Numbered from the stretch's first letter, positions 33,317 to 42,196 are shown. The stretch is DNA of 64,000 bases from Acidimicrobiales bacterium (GCA_009843525.1 VYDH01000020.1:1-64000); one strand, 5' to 3'. The notes: a model not told the origin generated them from the sequence alone. Numbers and translations: made by a program.

Positions 33317-34921
33317 ATGCCTGTTGATCCGAATCGGAAGACGTGGAAGCCGGGGATGTCCTGGGAGGACGCGATCGCTGAGATCGCTTACCTCAAGGAG
33401 CTCGCATCTGAGATGGGCGGGCCCGACCGCATCGACCGCCAGCACCAGGGCGGTCGGTACACCGTGCGCGAACGCATCGCCAGGATGGCCGACCCAGGCA
33501 CGTTCATCGAGATGGGCGGGCTCATGGGCGGACCGGAGTACGACGACGAGGGCAACATCATCGGGTTCACGCCGGGTGGCTACGTGATGGGCCTCGCCGA
33601 GCTCGACGGGCGGCCGGTGGCAATCGGCGGCGACGATTTCACGATCTCGGGTGGCAGCCCGCACAACGTCCACAAGATCCCGCACCAGTTCGCCCAGCCG
33701 CTCGCCATCACCTACGGCATCCCGTACGTGCAGCTGCGCGAAGGCGTCGGCCACAGCTCACGGTCTGACGAGGAGTCGGGCCAGATGGCGCTGCCGGAGG
33801 GGGACATGTGGTGGCAAGGCGTGGAAATGCTGACCAAGGTGCCGGTGGCTGCGGGAATCATGGGTTCGGTCGCGGGCTGGCCCGCTGCTGCGGCGCTCAT
33901 GTCGCATTTCACGGTGATGGTGAAGGGCCAGTCGCAGATTTTCCCGTCGGGGCCGCCGGTGGTGCAGAGGGCCACCGGCGAGACGCTGTCGAAGGAGGAA
34001 CTGGGCGGCTACCGGATGCACGTGTACGAGAGCGGCCAGGTCGACAACGTGGCCGAGAGCGAGGAGGACGCGTTCGACCAGATCCGCCAGTTTCTCTCGT
34101 ACTTGCCCAACACCACCTCGGGGGTGGCGCCTCGTGTGGACACGGGCGACCCGCCCGATCGCCGGCCTGAGGAGCTGTTGAACATCATCCCCACGAACCG
34201 GCGGGCCGGTTATGACGCACGAGCGCTCATCCGCCACGTCGTCGACAACGGCGAGTTCTTCGAGATGCGCCGCCACTACGCCGGAGCGATCATCACCGGT
34301 TTCGCCCGGCTCGATGGCTACAGCGTGGGCGTGGTCGGCAGCGATCCGATGCGGCTGGCCGGTGCCATGGACGGCGACGGCGCCGACAAGTACGCGCACT
34401 TCGTGGACCTGTGCGACGCGTTCAACCTGCCGATGCTGATCTTCCTGGACATGCCCGGCTTCATGCTCGGCTCCGCCGCGGAGCGCAAGGCCACGATGCG
34501 CCGGGGCGTGCGCGCCCTGATTGCTTCAGCAGAGGCGAGCGTGCCCAAGGTGGAGTTCAACGTCCGCAAGTCATATGGCGTGGCTGCCGATGCGCCCAAC
34601 AGCATCGGCCTGCCTCATGCGCTCAACCTGCGTTTCGGATGGCCAGCGGGGGAGTGGGGCGGCATCCCGATCGAGGGCGGCGTTGCGGCGGCATACCGGC
34701 GCGAGATCGACGCCGCACCCGATCCAGAAGCACATCGAGAGATGATCGAAGAGCGGCTGCTGCGGCTCCGCTCGCCGTTCAAGGCAGCCATGCACGGCGA
34801 CGTCGTCGATCTCATCGATCCACGAGAGACCCGCCGCCTGGCGTGCACCTTTGTGAAGCTGGCCCAGCCGGTGCTGGAGGAGCTGGCCCGCCGCCCCAAC
34901 AAGCGCGCCGTCCGCCCCTGA
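33317..34921 (+). CDS. Acyl-CoA carboxylase carboxyltransferase subunit (MmdA/PCC-beta-like)
   Basis: A 534-residue carboxyltransferase with two crotonase-like halves. Visible are GGRYTVRERIARMADPGTF, GGDDFTISGGSPHNV, VPVAAGIMGSVAGWPAAAAL, the second-half YDARALIRHVVDNGEFFEM and DMPGFMLGSAAERKATMRRG. The family transfers CO2 between biotin and propionyl-, acetyl- or similar acyl-CoA, or works in methylmalonyl-CoA decarboxylases. The GGRYTV and GGD loops are intact but the usual SGGARIQEG loop is replaced by REGVGHSSRSDEE, so substrate range may differ. ATG at 33317 has GGAG 8 nt upstream. No biotin carboxylase gene adjoins; one lies at 47175-49082. Confidence 0.85.
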   Translation: MPVDPNRKTWKPGMSWEDAIAEIAYLKELASEMGGPDRIDRQHQGGRYTVRERIARMADPGTFIEMGGLMGGPEYDDEGNIIGFTPGGYVMGLAELDGRPVAIGGDDFTISGGSPHNVHKIPHQFAQPLAITYGIPYVQLREGVGHSSRSDEESGQMALPEGDMWWQGVEMLTKVPVAAGIMGSVAGWPAAAALMSHFTVMVKGQSQIFPSGPPVVQRATGETLSKEELGGYRMHVYESGQVDNVAESEEDAFDQIRQFLSYLPNTTSGVAPRVDTGDPPDRRPEELLNIIPTNRRAGYDARALIRHVVDNGEFFEMRRHYAGAIITGFARLDGYSVGVVGSDPMRLAGAMDGDGADKYAHFVDLCDAFNLPMLIFLDMPGFMLGSAAERKATMRRGVRALIASAEASVPKVEFNVRKSYGVAADAPNSIGLPHALNLRFGWPAGEWGGIPIEGGVAAAYRREIDAAPDPEAHREMIEERLLRLRSPFKAAMHGDVVDLIDPRETRRLACTFVKLAQPVLEELARRPNKRAVRP

Positions 34922-34988
34922 CTCAATCAGGGGAGCGATGCAGGAGCAGAGCGCCGCGCTCGCCCAGTGGCCACCGCGAGGGCACGGT

Positions 34989-34994
34989 TAGCGT
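34989..34994 (+). promoter_or_regulatory. Candidate -10 box for leaderless LLM gene
   Basis: TAGCGT followed by GACGCC and the GTG at 35001; the same TAGC-C/G-T GACGCC GTG arrangement occurs before 54585. Confidence 0.55.
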
Positions 34995-35000
34995 GACGCC

Positions 35001-35894
35001 GTGACTTCGGGAAATGGGCTCAGGTTCGGGTGGTTGTCGCCATGCATCGGCAACCGGTGGAGTGACCATCGGCCGATCGTGGCCGATCAGGTGGAGTGGC
35101 TCCTGCCTGAGGTGATCGGGCACTTCGACTCGCTCTGGATCGCCGATCACTTCTACGGGTTCGACGCCAAGACCGATCCGTTCCTCGAAGCTTGGACAAC
35201 GATCACCTGGTGTGCGGCTCGCCTGCCCGATGTACAGCTGTGCCATCACGTGCTCGGGCACGGTTACCGACCGCCGGCTTTGACAGCCAAGATGGCGGCG
35301 ACGCTGCAGTACCTGTCGGGCAACCGGTTCATCTTGGGCATCGGGGCGGGCTGGCGGGGCGACGAGTACGAGGCCTACGGCTACGAGTTCCCCTCGCCCA
35401 AGGTGCGATTCGCCCAGCTCGAAGAGGTGGTCACGATCTGCCGGTTGATGTGGACGCGGGACGACCCCAGCTTCGAGGGCCAGCACTACCGCATCGACGG
35501 CGCAACGGCACCTCCCTTGCCTGAAGTGCCGCCGCCGATCTGCATCGGAGCCTCGGGAGAGCAGATCGGCCTGAAGGTCGCCGCCCGCCATGCCGATATC
35601 TGGAACACGCCATGGCGGCGGGACCTCGAAGCGCTGCGACGCAAGTGCGGCATCGTGTTGGACGAACTCGAACGTCTCGGACGCGACCCGGCGGGCTTGG
35701 AGATGTCCACCACCGTCGAGCGCGCACTGCCCACGACTGACAGCGAGTCTGCCGAGTACGCCGAATTCCTGGCTTCGCTGGTGGATGTGGGAATCCGGCA
35801 CTTCGTGCTCGACTTCGGCAACCCCGGCAGCGCCGAGCCAGCACACCGCTTCGCCGAACAGGTCATCTCCCCGCTGCGTGCGAGTAGCAGTTAG
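35001..35894 (+). CDS. LLM class (F420-type) oxidoreductase
   Basis: A 297-residue luciferase-like protein. FGWLSPCIGNRW at the N-terminus, FDSLWIADHFYGFD, LSGNRFILGIGAGWRGDEYEAYGYEFP and PPICIGASGEQIGLKVAARHADIW are typical. It starts with a GTG that has no ribosome binding site but follows a TAGCGT box by 6 nt, so the message is probably leaderless. Ends convergent with the ABC ATPase gene, sharing the four bases TTAG. Confidence 0.85.
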   Translation: MTSGNGLRFGWLSPCIGNRWSDHRPIVADQVEWLLPEVIGHFDSLWIADHFYGFDAKTDPFLEAWTTITWCAARLPDVQLCHHVLGHGYRPPALTAKMAATLQYLSGNRFILGIGAGWRGDEYEAYGYEFPSPKVRFAQLEEVVTICRLMWTRDDPSFEGQHYRIDGATAPPLPEVPPPICIGASGEQIGLKVAARHADIWNTPWRRDLEALRRKCGIVLDELERLGRDPAGLEMSTTVERALPTTDSESAEYAEFLASLVDVGIRHFVLDFGNPGSAEPAHRFAEQVISPLRASSS

Positions 35895-37108
35895 GCGAAT
35901 GCAACGACGCTGGTGCCGGTGAACTCGACAGCGACCGAGTCGCCGCGGCGTACTTCGGGATCGGGTCCGCAGCGCACGCGCAGCTGAGTGCCGTCGAGAT
36001 TCGCCACGACCATCGAGTCGTGCCCGTAGAACTCCACCAGTTCGACCTCGGCTGTGGTGCCTTGGGCCAGGCGGAGCTGCTCCGGGCGCAACATCACATC
36101 GACAGTGCGCGCGGCGCCGTGCGATGCCGCCCCATCACCGTTCGCGCCAGTGGTATCGCTGAGCGGGAGGCGTCCGAGCGGGGTGTGCGCGAATCCATCC
36201 GAGGCGCCGCAACGCACCCATGACGCGGTGCCCACGAAATCGGCCACGAAGGGGTCGACGGGCCGGCGGTAGAGGCCATCGGGCGTGTCAACCTGTGCGA
36301 GACGGCCCTCGCAGAGCACGCCCACGCGGTCGCCCACCACAAAGGCCTCGTCCTGGTCGTGAGTTACGAAGACGGCCGTGATGCCCAATTCGATGAGCAA
36401 CCGCCGGACCTCGCTGCGAACGTCCTCGCGCAGCGATGAGTCGAGATTGGAGAACGGCTCGTCCAGCAAGAGCACGCCCGGCCGAGGAGCCAGTGCCCGC
36501 GCCAGGGCAACGCGCTGCTGCTGCCCGCCCGACAGCGTGGAGGGCATGCGTTCGGCAAACCCGGACAGACCCACCAGGTCGAGTGCTTCGGCGATGCGGC
36601 CGGCAGTCCGCTTCGACCGTTCGAGCCCGTAGCCGACGTTTCGGCCCACAGTGAGGTGCGGGAACAGTGCCCAGTCCTGGAACACCATCCCGACACGGCG
36701 CGACTCGGGAGCCACCCAGGAACCACCTCGCCCCGGCGGTCCCGAGACGAACCTCTCGCCGAGCTGAATGGTGCCGGCCAGGGGACGTTCGAGCCCTGCG
36801 ATCAGGCGCAGCAGCGTGGTCTTGCCGCACCCGCTGGGGCCGAGCAGCGCGACCGATTCGCCGGGCTCGACACGCAGCGAGAGGTCGTACACCGAATAGC
36901 TGCCCTGGGCGATTTCGTCAGCGGGATCGAGGCCCTCGGGGGAACTGACTCCGTGGGCCTGGCTGTACGAGTGGGTGACACCATCGAGGATGATCGAGCG
37001 TGCGCCCGGCCAGTGCCGATCTCGGCCGTTCCGGGCTAGGTCGTCCGGCGCTGCCGGGTCGGCGTACCGCCGGTCTCGCTTTGACCGAAATGCCCGGACC
37101 GTGCGCAC
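35891..37108 (-). CDS. ABC transporter ATP-binding protein (FbpC/PotA-like), orphan
   Basis: A 405-residue importer-type ATPase. Walker A GPSGCGKTTLL starts near residue 90, followed by the Q-loop VFQDWALFPHL, the signature LSGGQQQRVALARAL, Walker B VLLLDEPFSNLD and the switch His in VTHDQDEA. A TOBE-like regulatory domain (MLRPEQLRLAQG to the C-terminus) is present. Iron(III), spermidine/putrescine, molybdate or sulfate importers use this type. The GTG at 37108 is chosen because TATACT lies 7 nt upstream; a longer frame starts at 37195. About 40 residues precede the ATPase domain. No permease or binding-protein gene is in the window. Confidence 0.85.
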   Translation of the reverse strand: MRTVRAFRSKRDRRYADPAAPDDLARNGRDRHWPGARSIILDGVTHSYSQAHGVSSPEGLDPADEIAQGSYSVYDLSLRVEPGESVALLGPSGCGKTTLLRLIAGLERPLAGTIQLGERFVSGPPGRGGSWVAPESRRVGMVFQDWALFPHLTVGRNVGYGLERSKRTAGRIAEALDLVGLSGFAERMPSTLSGGQQQRVALARALAPRPGVLLLDEPFSNLDSSLREDVRSEVRRLLIELGITAVFVTHDQDEAFVVGDRVGVLCEGRLAQVDTPDGLYRRPVDPFVADFVGTASWVRCGASDGFAHTPLGRLPLSDTTGANGDGAASHGAARTVDVMLRPEQLRLAQGTTAEVELVEFYGHDSMVVANLDGTQLRVRCGPDPEVRRGDSVAVEFTGTSVVAFA

Positions 37109-37115
37109 CAATCGA

Positions 37116-37121
37116 AGTATA
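37116..37121 (-). promoter_or_regulatory. Strong -10 box for ABC ATPase gene
   Basis: TATACT on the minus strand, 7 nt before the GTG at 37108; suggests leaderless transcription. Confidence 0.5.
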
Positions 37122-37295
37122 AGCAGGGGACTCGGCACGTATCCAGAGGGCCGAATGCTGAATAGTGATGATGCCTGCCGCAGTTCAGTAGGCATAGCTA
37201 ACGCCCAAAGGAGCCGACGCCCGGAGGGCCAGAGCTACGCGACCCGTGCCGCAGTAGGTTGACGCCAACAGGCCGGCAGAGCACGGGGGCGAGCT

Positions 37296-37700
37296 GTGGC
37301 GCTGACGAATGATGATCGAGTAGAGATCCGGGACCTCATCTCCCGCTACAACAAGGCGATCGACACCGGCGATGCCGACGGGTACGCCAATACGTTCGCT
37401 CCCGACGGGCAGTTCATCGGGATCGTCGGCACCTTCAACGGCCGGGACGAGCTACGGACGTTCGCCGCCGCGTACTCGACCGAAGAGCAGTACGCAGAGT
37501 TCGCTTCTGCACAGCACTGGGTGACCAACGTCGTGGCCGACGGCGACGGATCCGAGGCCACTGTGTTCAGTCACCTGCAGATGGTCAAGCCGCTGCCTGA
37601 CGGTGGCAGGATCCTGCTGGTCGGGCACTACGACGACATCGTGCGCAAGATCGACGGCCAGTGGCTGTTCGCGCAGCGGATCGTTGTCTCGGACGCCTGA
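37296..37700 (+). CDS. SnoaL-like (NTF2-fold) protein
   Basis: A 134-residue NTF2-fold protein: helix DRVEIRDLISRYNKAIDTGDADGYANTFAPDGQF, then SAQHWVTNVVADGDG and a C-terminal sheet ending FAQRIVVSDA. This subfamily includes small dehydratases, isomerases and dioxygenase beta-like proteins. GTG start with a GGGGGCGAG site; a TAGGTT box followed by GACGCC at 37255-37266 is a plausible promoter. It precedes the aminotransferase gene by 34 bases. Confidence 0.75.
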   Translation: MALTNDDRVEIRDLISRYNKAIDTGDADGYANTFAPDGQFIGIVGTFNGRDELRTFAAAYSTEEQYAEFASAQHWVTNVVADGDGSEATVFSHLQMVKPLPDGGRILLVGHYDDIVRKIDGQWLFAQRIVVSDA

Positions 37701-37734
37701 TCCGGACCAGCCGAGCATTACTGGAGAGAGCATC

Positions 37735-39018
37735 GTGCCGCAGACCGGCCTACCGAACGGCAACGCGCCCGCGAGCGCATTCGACATGCCGACGTTTGAC
37801 ATGACCGGCAAGATGGCCGAGGGCCTGCCACGGCCGGCAGGGGCATGGACGCCGATCCCGCGCTTCAGCTTCGTAGGCGGGAACAACGACTCGCCGAGCG
37901 TGCCGGTCGGCGGCCTGACCGAGGCAGCCATGTCAGTGCTGACGAAGCATGGCTCCGAACTCGCCACCTACAACCTCGGCGGCAATCCGCAGGGCTTCGA
38001 GGGGTTGCGTGCGTTCGTCGCCGGATCGCTGGATGCGAATGCGCACATGCCGACGAGCAGCGAGCAGGTGCTGGTGGTGTCCGGTTCGCTGCAGGCGCTC
38101 GATCTGGTCAACGCAGCGTTCCTGCGCCCGGGGGACGTCGTGGTTGCCGAAGAGGCGACGTACGGGGGGATGATCTCGAAGGTCGCCCGGCGAGGAGCCA
38201 GGTGCGTCGGCGTCGAGCTCGACGACAACGGGATCGTTCCGGAACGGCTTGCCGGCCTGCTCGACGAGCTGGCTGCAGCCGGCACGCCGCCCCGGTTCAT
38301 CTACACCATCCCGACAGTCCAGAACCCCACAGGTTCGGTGATGCCGGTTGAGCGCCGGCGAGAGATCCTGGCCATCGCTCGGCACTTCGGCGTGCCGATC
38401 TTCGAGGACGAGTGCTACTCCGATCTCCAGTGGATCGGCGAGCGCCCGCCGACGCTGCGTGCGCTGGATTGCGCGGAATCGGAGGGGCCGAGCGCGGTGA
38501 TCTACTGCGGCTCGTTCTCCAAGTCGATCGCGCCTGCGCTCCGCGTCGGCTACATCGTGGGCGACGTGCCCATCGTGCGCCAGCTCATGGCCCTCAAGGA
38601 CGACGCCGGCACCGGCGCAATCGAACAGCTCGTGCTCGCCGAGTACGCAGCAGCCCACTTCGACGACCACGTAGCCCAGCTGCGGGAAACGCTGCGAGAG
38701 AAATGCGCGGTGATGCGCCGCGCCGTGAACACCCACATGGGTGCGCTGTCACAAGTGGCGATCAAGCTCGGCGGACCGGTGCAGGTGACCGACCCCAAGG
38801 GCGGCATCTTCGTGTGGCTCACGTTCCCCACCGGCACCGACACGTCGAGCTATCTGGCGCCAGCGGCCAAGCGAGGCATCCAGTTCAACGAAGGCGCGGC
38901 CTGGTCAGTAGAACCCGCTTGGGGCGCACGCCGTATGCGCCTCTGCTTCGGCAGCCTCTCCCAGGACGACATCCGCGAAGGGGTCGCTGCCCTCGCCGAA
39001 GTGATCGCCGCGAACTAG
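37735..39018 (+). CDS. PLP-dependent aminotransferase, class I/II (MocR/LysN-like)
   Basis: A 427-residue fold-type I aminotransferase. Landmarks are YNLGGNPQGFEGLRAFVA, SGSLQALDLVNAAFLRPGD, TIPTVQNPTGSVMPVERR, DECYSDLQW and the PLP lysine in CGSFSKSIAPALRVGY. The pattern matches 2-aminoadipate aminotransferase-type enzymes that act on diverse amino acids. GTG start with GGAGAG about 7 nt upstream; a longer frame upstream overlaps the previous gene and is not supported. A GC-rich hairpin follows its stop. Confidence 0.85.
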   Translation: MPQTGLPNGNAPASAFDMPTFDMTGKMAEGLPRPAGAWTPIPRFSFVGGNNDSPSVPVGGLTEAAMSVLTKHGSELATYNLGGNPQGFEGLRAFVAGSLDANAHMPTSSEQVLVVSGSLQALDLVNAAFLRPGDVVVAEEATYGGMISKVARRGARCVGVELDDNGIVPERLAGLLDELAAAGTPPRFIYTIPTVQNPTGSVMPVERRREILAIARHFGVPIFEDECYSDLQWIGERPPTLRALDCAESEGPSAVIYCGSFSKSIAPALRVGYIVGDVPIVRQLMALKDDAGTGAIEQLVLAEYAAAHFDDHVAQLRETLREKCAVMRRAVNTHMGALSQVAIKLGGPVQVTDPKGGIFVWLTFPTGTDTSSYLAPAAKRGIQFNEGAAWSVEPAWGARRMRLCFGSLSQDDIREGVAALAEVIAAN

Positions 39019-39034
39019 CCGCGACGTGTCATAC

Positions 39035-39053
39035 CGGCCGCTAGCCGCGGCCG
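39035..39053. terminator. GC-rich hairpin between convergent genes
   Basis: CGGCCGC and GCGGCCG form a 7-bp stem with a 5-nt loop, overlapping the stop codon of the minus-strand amidohydrolase. No T tract, but placement between convergent genes fits a shared terminator. Confidence 0.45.
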
Positions 39054-40789
39054 TGGCGCAGGAGCTTGCCGGGGGTAGCCCCGGTGCACTCGCCGTCCTG
39101 GAACGTCTCGACGCCGTTCACCAGGATGTGGCGGTAGCCATGCGCACGCTGCACGCGGCGCCACTCGCCGCCGGGCAGGTCGTAGACGGCCTCGCCGATC
39201 CACTCGGGATCGATGGCCAGCTCATCCATGTCGTAGACGAGCACGTCAGCCGGGGCGCCTTCTTTCAGCACACCGCGGTCCTGGAATCCGGCCGCGTGCG
39301 CTGCAAGCGCCGACATCCGGTAGTGCGCCTCTTCAACCGTCAGCCGCTGCTCGTCGCGCACGATCCACGCCAAGAAGTCCGTCGTCCAAGCACCGCCGGT
39401 GAAGAACTTGGTGTGCGCACCGCCGTCGGACACGCCCGGGATCGTGTACGGCGAGTCGGTGTACACCGCGGACATGTGGTCCACGTTGAACTCAGGACCC
39501 TCGCCCAGGAACTCCGTCTTCAGATCGGTCTCGAGCGACAGATCCAGCATCACGTCGATGTAGTGCTTGCCTTCCATCTCGGCGATCTCGCCCAGCGACT
39601 TGCCCACGTACTTCTGCAGGTCCTGACGTCGCGCCACTCCCTGCACAACCAGCTTGCGGGGAGGCCCGCCGACGGCGCCCTGCGTGTTCGCGAACAGCGT
39701 CGCCGCCTCATCGGTCTCGGCACGCAGCCGGTCCCGCAGGGCAGGGTCGGACATCTTGCGGATCTTGTCCTCGATCGAGCCCGTCGTCGCCTCGCGCCAT
39801 GCCGGGCTTGAGTCGTACAGGTTCCACTCGTCGAGCGAGAAGGCGAAGCCCGTGCGGATCGAAGCGCCCTGGCCGAAGATGCGCAGCCCGTCGTTGTGGG
39901 CCTGCTCGAGCCATTCGAGCCGTTCCTCGTGGACACGCGGGTTGCGCTGGCTCACGGGCACCACGTTGTCGATGATCGGTCGCCCGCTCACCTCGGCCAG
40001 CCGCCGCTTGAAGTCGAGATCCTCCGGATTGTTGACGTCGGGGCTCGTGGCCTGCGTGAGCTGGATGAAGCCCTCGTCGCGCTCACGCAGCACTTCGGCC
40101 AGCACGAAGATGTCGTCGTCGATCATGGTGTCGGTGACCATCGGCGAGCCGTCGAAGTCGGCTTGGGTGGAGTTGGGCCCGAGGCGCTGGATTGAAAAGC
40201 CGCACAGGCCGGCGTCCATGCCCTCGTGCAGCAGGCGCTGCATTTCCTTGCGCTCTGCGTTGTTGGCCGGACGGGTCTTGGCCGCTTCCAAACCCATCAC
40301 GTAGATCATCAGCGACGCCGTGGGCATGTACTGCAGGACGTTGACGCCTTTCGGCGTGCGGTCCAGCGAGTCGAGGTACTCGGGGATGGTCTCCCAGTCC
40401 CACTTCGGCAGCATGCCCTCCTGCATGGCTGCCAGCGGGATCGCCTCGGTGCGCACCATCGTGAGCATCGACCGCTCGCGGAAGTCGGGCTTGCAGGGAG
40501 CAAACCCGAAACCGCAGTTGCCGAGCACCACCGATGTCACCCCGTGCCAACTCGAGATGGAGCAGTACGGATCCCATCGGATCTGCGCGTCGTAGTGGGT
40601 GTGCAGGTCGATGGTGCCCGGGGCCACGATGCAGCCGCCCGCATCGATGACTTCCTTCGCTGGCTTGTCGGGACGGCCGCCGATCTGGGCAATGCGCCCG
40701 TCGGATATCCACAGGTCGCCGCGGAAGCTCGGCACGCGTGTCCCGTCGACGATCGTGCCGTCCTTGATGTGAATGTCGTATTCCTCCAC
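39041..40789 (-). CDS. N-acyl-D-amino-acid deacylase-like amidohydrolase
   Basis: A 582-residue amidohydrolase of the D-aminoacylase type. After the N-terminal beta-sandwich (about 1-55) come APGTIDLHTHYDAQIRWDP with the first metal ligands, VLGNCGFGFAPCKP with the bridging-Cys region typical of D-aminoacylases, and GVSDGGAHTKFFT for the distal Asp. The C-terminus GAPADVLVYDMDELAI returns to the sandwich. Members remove N-acyl or N-carbamoyl groups from D-amino acids or act on related amides. GTG start, with AGGGGGACATCG just before it; the same leader stands before the Rieske alpha gene at 9946. A promoter candidate is at 40822-40849. Confidence 0.85.
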   Translation of the reverse strand: MEEYDIHIKDGTIVDGTRVPSFRGDLWISDGRIAQIGGRPDKPAKEVIDAGGCIVAPGTIDLHTHYDAQIRWDPYCSISSWHGVTSVVLGNCGFGFAPCKPDFRERSMLTMVRTEAIPLAAMQEGMLPKWDWETIPEYLDSLDRTPKGVNVLQYMPTASLMIYVMGLEAAKTRPANNAERKEMQRLLHEGMDAGLCGFSIQRLGPNSTQADFDGSPMVTDTMIDDDIFVLAEVLRERDEGFIQLTQATSPDVNNPEDLDFKRRLAEVSGRPIIDNVVPVSQRNPRVHEERLEWLEQAHNDGLRIFGQGASIRTGFAFSLDEWNLYDSSPAWREATTGSIEDKIRKMSDPALRDRLRAETDEAATLFANTQGAVGGPPRKLVVQGVARRQDLQKYVGKSLGEIAEMEGKHYIDVMLDLSLETDLKTEFLGEGPEFNVDHMSAVYTDSPYTIPGVSDGGAHTKFFTGGAWTTDFLAWIVRDEQRLTVEEAHYRMSALAAHAAGFQDRGVLKEGAPADVLVYDMDELAIDPEWIGEAVYDLPGGEWRRVQRAHGYRHILVNGVETFQDGECTGATPGKLLRHGRG

Positions 40790-40821
40790 GATGTCCCCCT
40801 AGCTCAGTGCCCCGCCCAAAA

Positions 40822-40849
40822 AACCTAACACATCTTCGTAAATCGACAA
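40822..40849 (-). promoter_or_regulatory. Candidate promoter of the D-aminoacylase-like gene
   Basis: On the minus strand TTGTCG (40849-40844) and TAGGTT (40827-40822) are 16 nt apart in an AT-richer stretch, about 33 nt before the GTG. Confidence 0.4.
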
Positions 40850-40873
40850 TCGCACGGGGCGTTGCGCGAAGCG

Positions 40874-41653
40874 TCAGAAGATGCTGAAACCGCCGTCGAT
40901 CTTGATGACATCGCCGGTGTGCCAGCGGGCTGCATCGCTCATGAGGTACACCGCGATGGCGCCGAAGTCGTCTGGCACGCCCCATCGGCGCATGGGTATG
41001 CGGGGCATCACGTTGTCGACGAACTTGTCCCAGTTGAACAGCCGCTCGGTCATGGCGGTGTCGATCCAGCCCGGGATGACGGCGTTGGCATTGATCTTGT
41101 AGCGGGCCATCTCGACCGACAGGCCCATCATCATCGCCAGCATGGCGCCCTTGGTGGCTGCATACGCCTGACCCCGGGCGGCACCCTGGATGGCGGTGCC
41201 GCTGGACGTGAGCACTAGAGAGCCGCCCTCGCCCTGGGCGATCATCTGGCGGGTGGCGGCGCGCAGGGTAAAGAACACGCCGTGCAGGTTCACGTCGATG
41301 ACGCTGAACCAGTCCTCGTTGGAGTGCTCGTGGAAGCCCTTCTGATTCTGCGTGCCGATGCCGGCGTTCGGGAAGCAAGCATCGACGCGCCCGTAGCGCT
41401 CGACGACCGCCGCCATGGACTCCTCGACCTGCTCCTCGTCGGAGACGTCACAGCGAAGGGCGCTGGCGGACGGGTTGATCTCTTGCAACTCGGCCTCGGC
41501 CGCTGCGTTCTTGTCGGGGTTCGTGCCCCAGATACTGACGTCGGCACCCGCGGCCGCGACGCCACGGGCGTAGCCCAGACCGATGCCGCCGTTGCCTCCC
41601 GTGATGACAGCGACTTTGCCGGTGAGGTCGAAGCCCTCGTACTGGTATGCCAC
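40874..41653 (-). CDS. Short-chain dehydrogenase/reductase
   Basis: A 259-residue SDR: VAVITGGNGGIGLGYARG cofactor loop, FPNAGIG at the NNAG position, LTSSGTAIQGAARGQAYAATKGA with catalytic Ser, Tyr and Lys, and GDVIKIDGGFSIF at the end. GTG start with GGTTGAG upstream, 7 bases after the epoxide-hydrolase-like gene, so the two are co-transcribed. It could oxidise the diol or alcohol that the neighbour produces; this is inference. Confidence 0.85.
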   Translation of the reverse strand: MAYQYEGFDLTGKVAVITGGNGGIGLGYARGVAAAGADVSIWGTNPDKNAAAEAELQEINPSASALRCDVSDEEQVEESMAAVVERYGRVDACFPNAGIGTQNQKGFHEHSNEDWFSVIDVNLHGVFFTLRAATRQMIAQGEGGSLVLTSSGTAIQGAARGQAYAATKGAMLAMMMGLSVEMARYKINANAVIPGWIDTAMTERLFNWDKFVDNVMPRIPMRRWGVPDDFGAIAVYLMSDAARWHTGDVIKIDGGFSIF

Positions 41654-41660
41654 AGCGGGC

Positions 41661-42056
41661 TCAACCCTTGATCTGGCGCATGAACATGCCGTTGTCGAAG
41701 TAGTCGCGCCAGAATGTGATCAGGCCGTCGTTGACTTCGAAGATCCCCATCACCGGCAGCTCGATCAGCCTGCCGGAGCCGGTGTGGAAGCGGTCGACGC
41801 GCTCGTTCATCACGGTGTTGCCGGTGGCCGTCTGGCGGACGACCTCGAATTCCACGGGTCCGTCGCCCTTCGTCAGGCCGCTCAGGAACTCCTTCATGGC
41901 GTCGGGGCCAGTCATGTCGCCGACCGGCACATTGTCGTAATAGACGTCGTCGGAGACGTGGGCGGCCGCCCCGTCGAGGTCCTTTGCTTCAATGCAGGCG
42001 ATGAATTTGCCGACGACCTCGGTCGGTGAATCGGCGGAAGCAGTCGAATCAGTCAT
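41661..42056 (-). CDS. Limonene-1,2-epoxide hydrolase-like NTF2-fold protein
   Basis: A 131-residue protein of the limonene-epoxide-hydrolase type. It keeps the catalytic set known for that enzyme: Tyr-x-Asn in VYYDNVP, Arg-x-Asp in NERVDRF and the second Asp in FWRDYFD, about 30 residues further on. Epoxide hydrolysis to a diol is the expected reaction; in this fold small ketosteroid-isomerase-like proteins are the alternative. ATG with GGAGG 10 nt upstream. Forms an operon with the SDR downstream and is divergent from the CoA-transferase pair. Confidence 0.75.
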   Translation of the reverse strand: MTDSTASADSPTEVVGKFIACIEAKDLDGAAAHVSDDVYYDNVPVGDMTGPDAMKEFLSGLTKGDGPVEFEVVRQTATGNTVMNERVDRFHTGSGRLIELPVMGIFEVNDGLITFWRDYFDNGMFMRQIKG

Positions 42057-42196
42057 GTCGGGGCAACCCTCCGGCTTGGCCTGGCGGCAAGCGGATCCCG
42101 CCGCCGGGGTCTTGTCCTAGCACGGGGAGAGGGCAGCCTGCCGCGCTGCGTCTAAGGTCACCGGGCTATGGGATCGGAGCACATGAGGTGTCATCG
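42057..42196. promoter_or_regulatory. Divergent promoter region
   Basis: A 140-base region between the epoxide-hydrolase-like gene and the CoA-transferase pair. TAAGGT at 42153-42158 is a candidate -10 box for the plus-strand genes. Confidence 0.35.
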
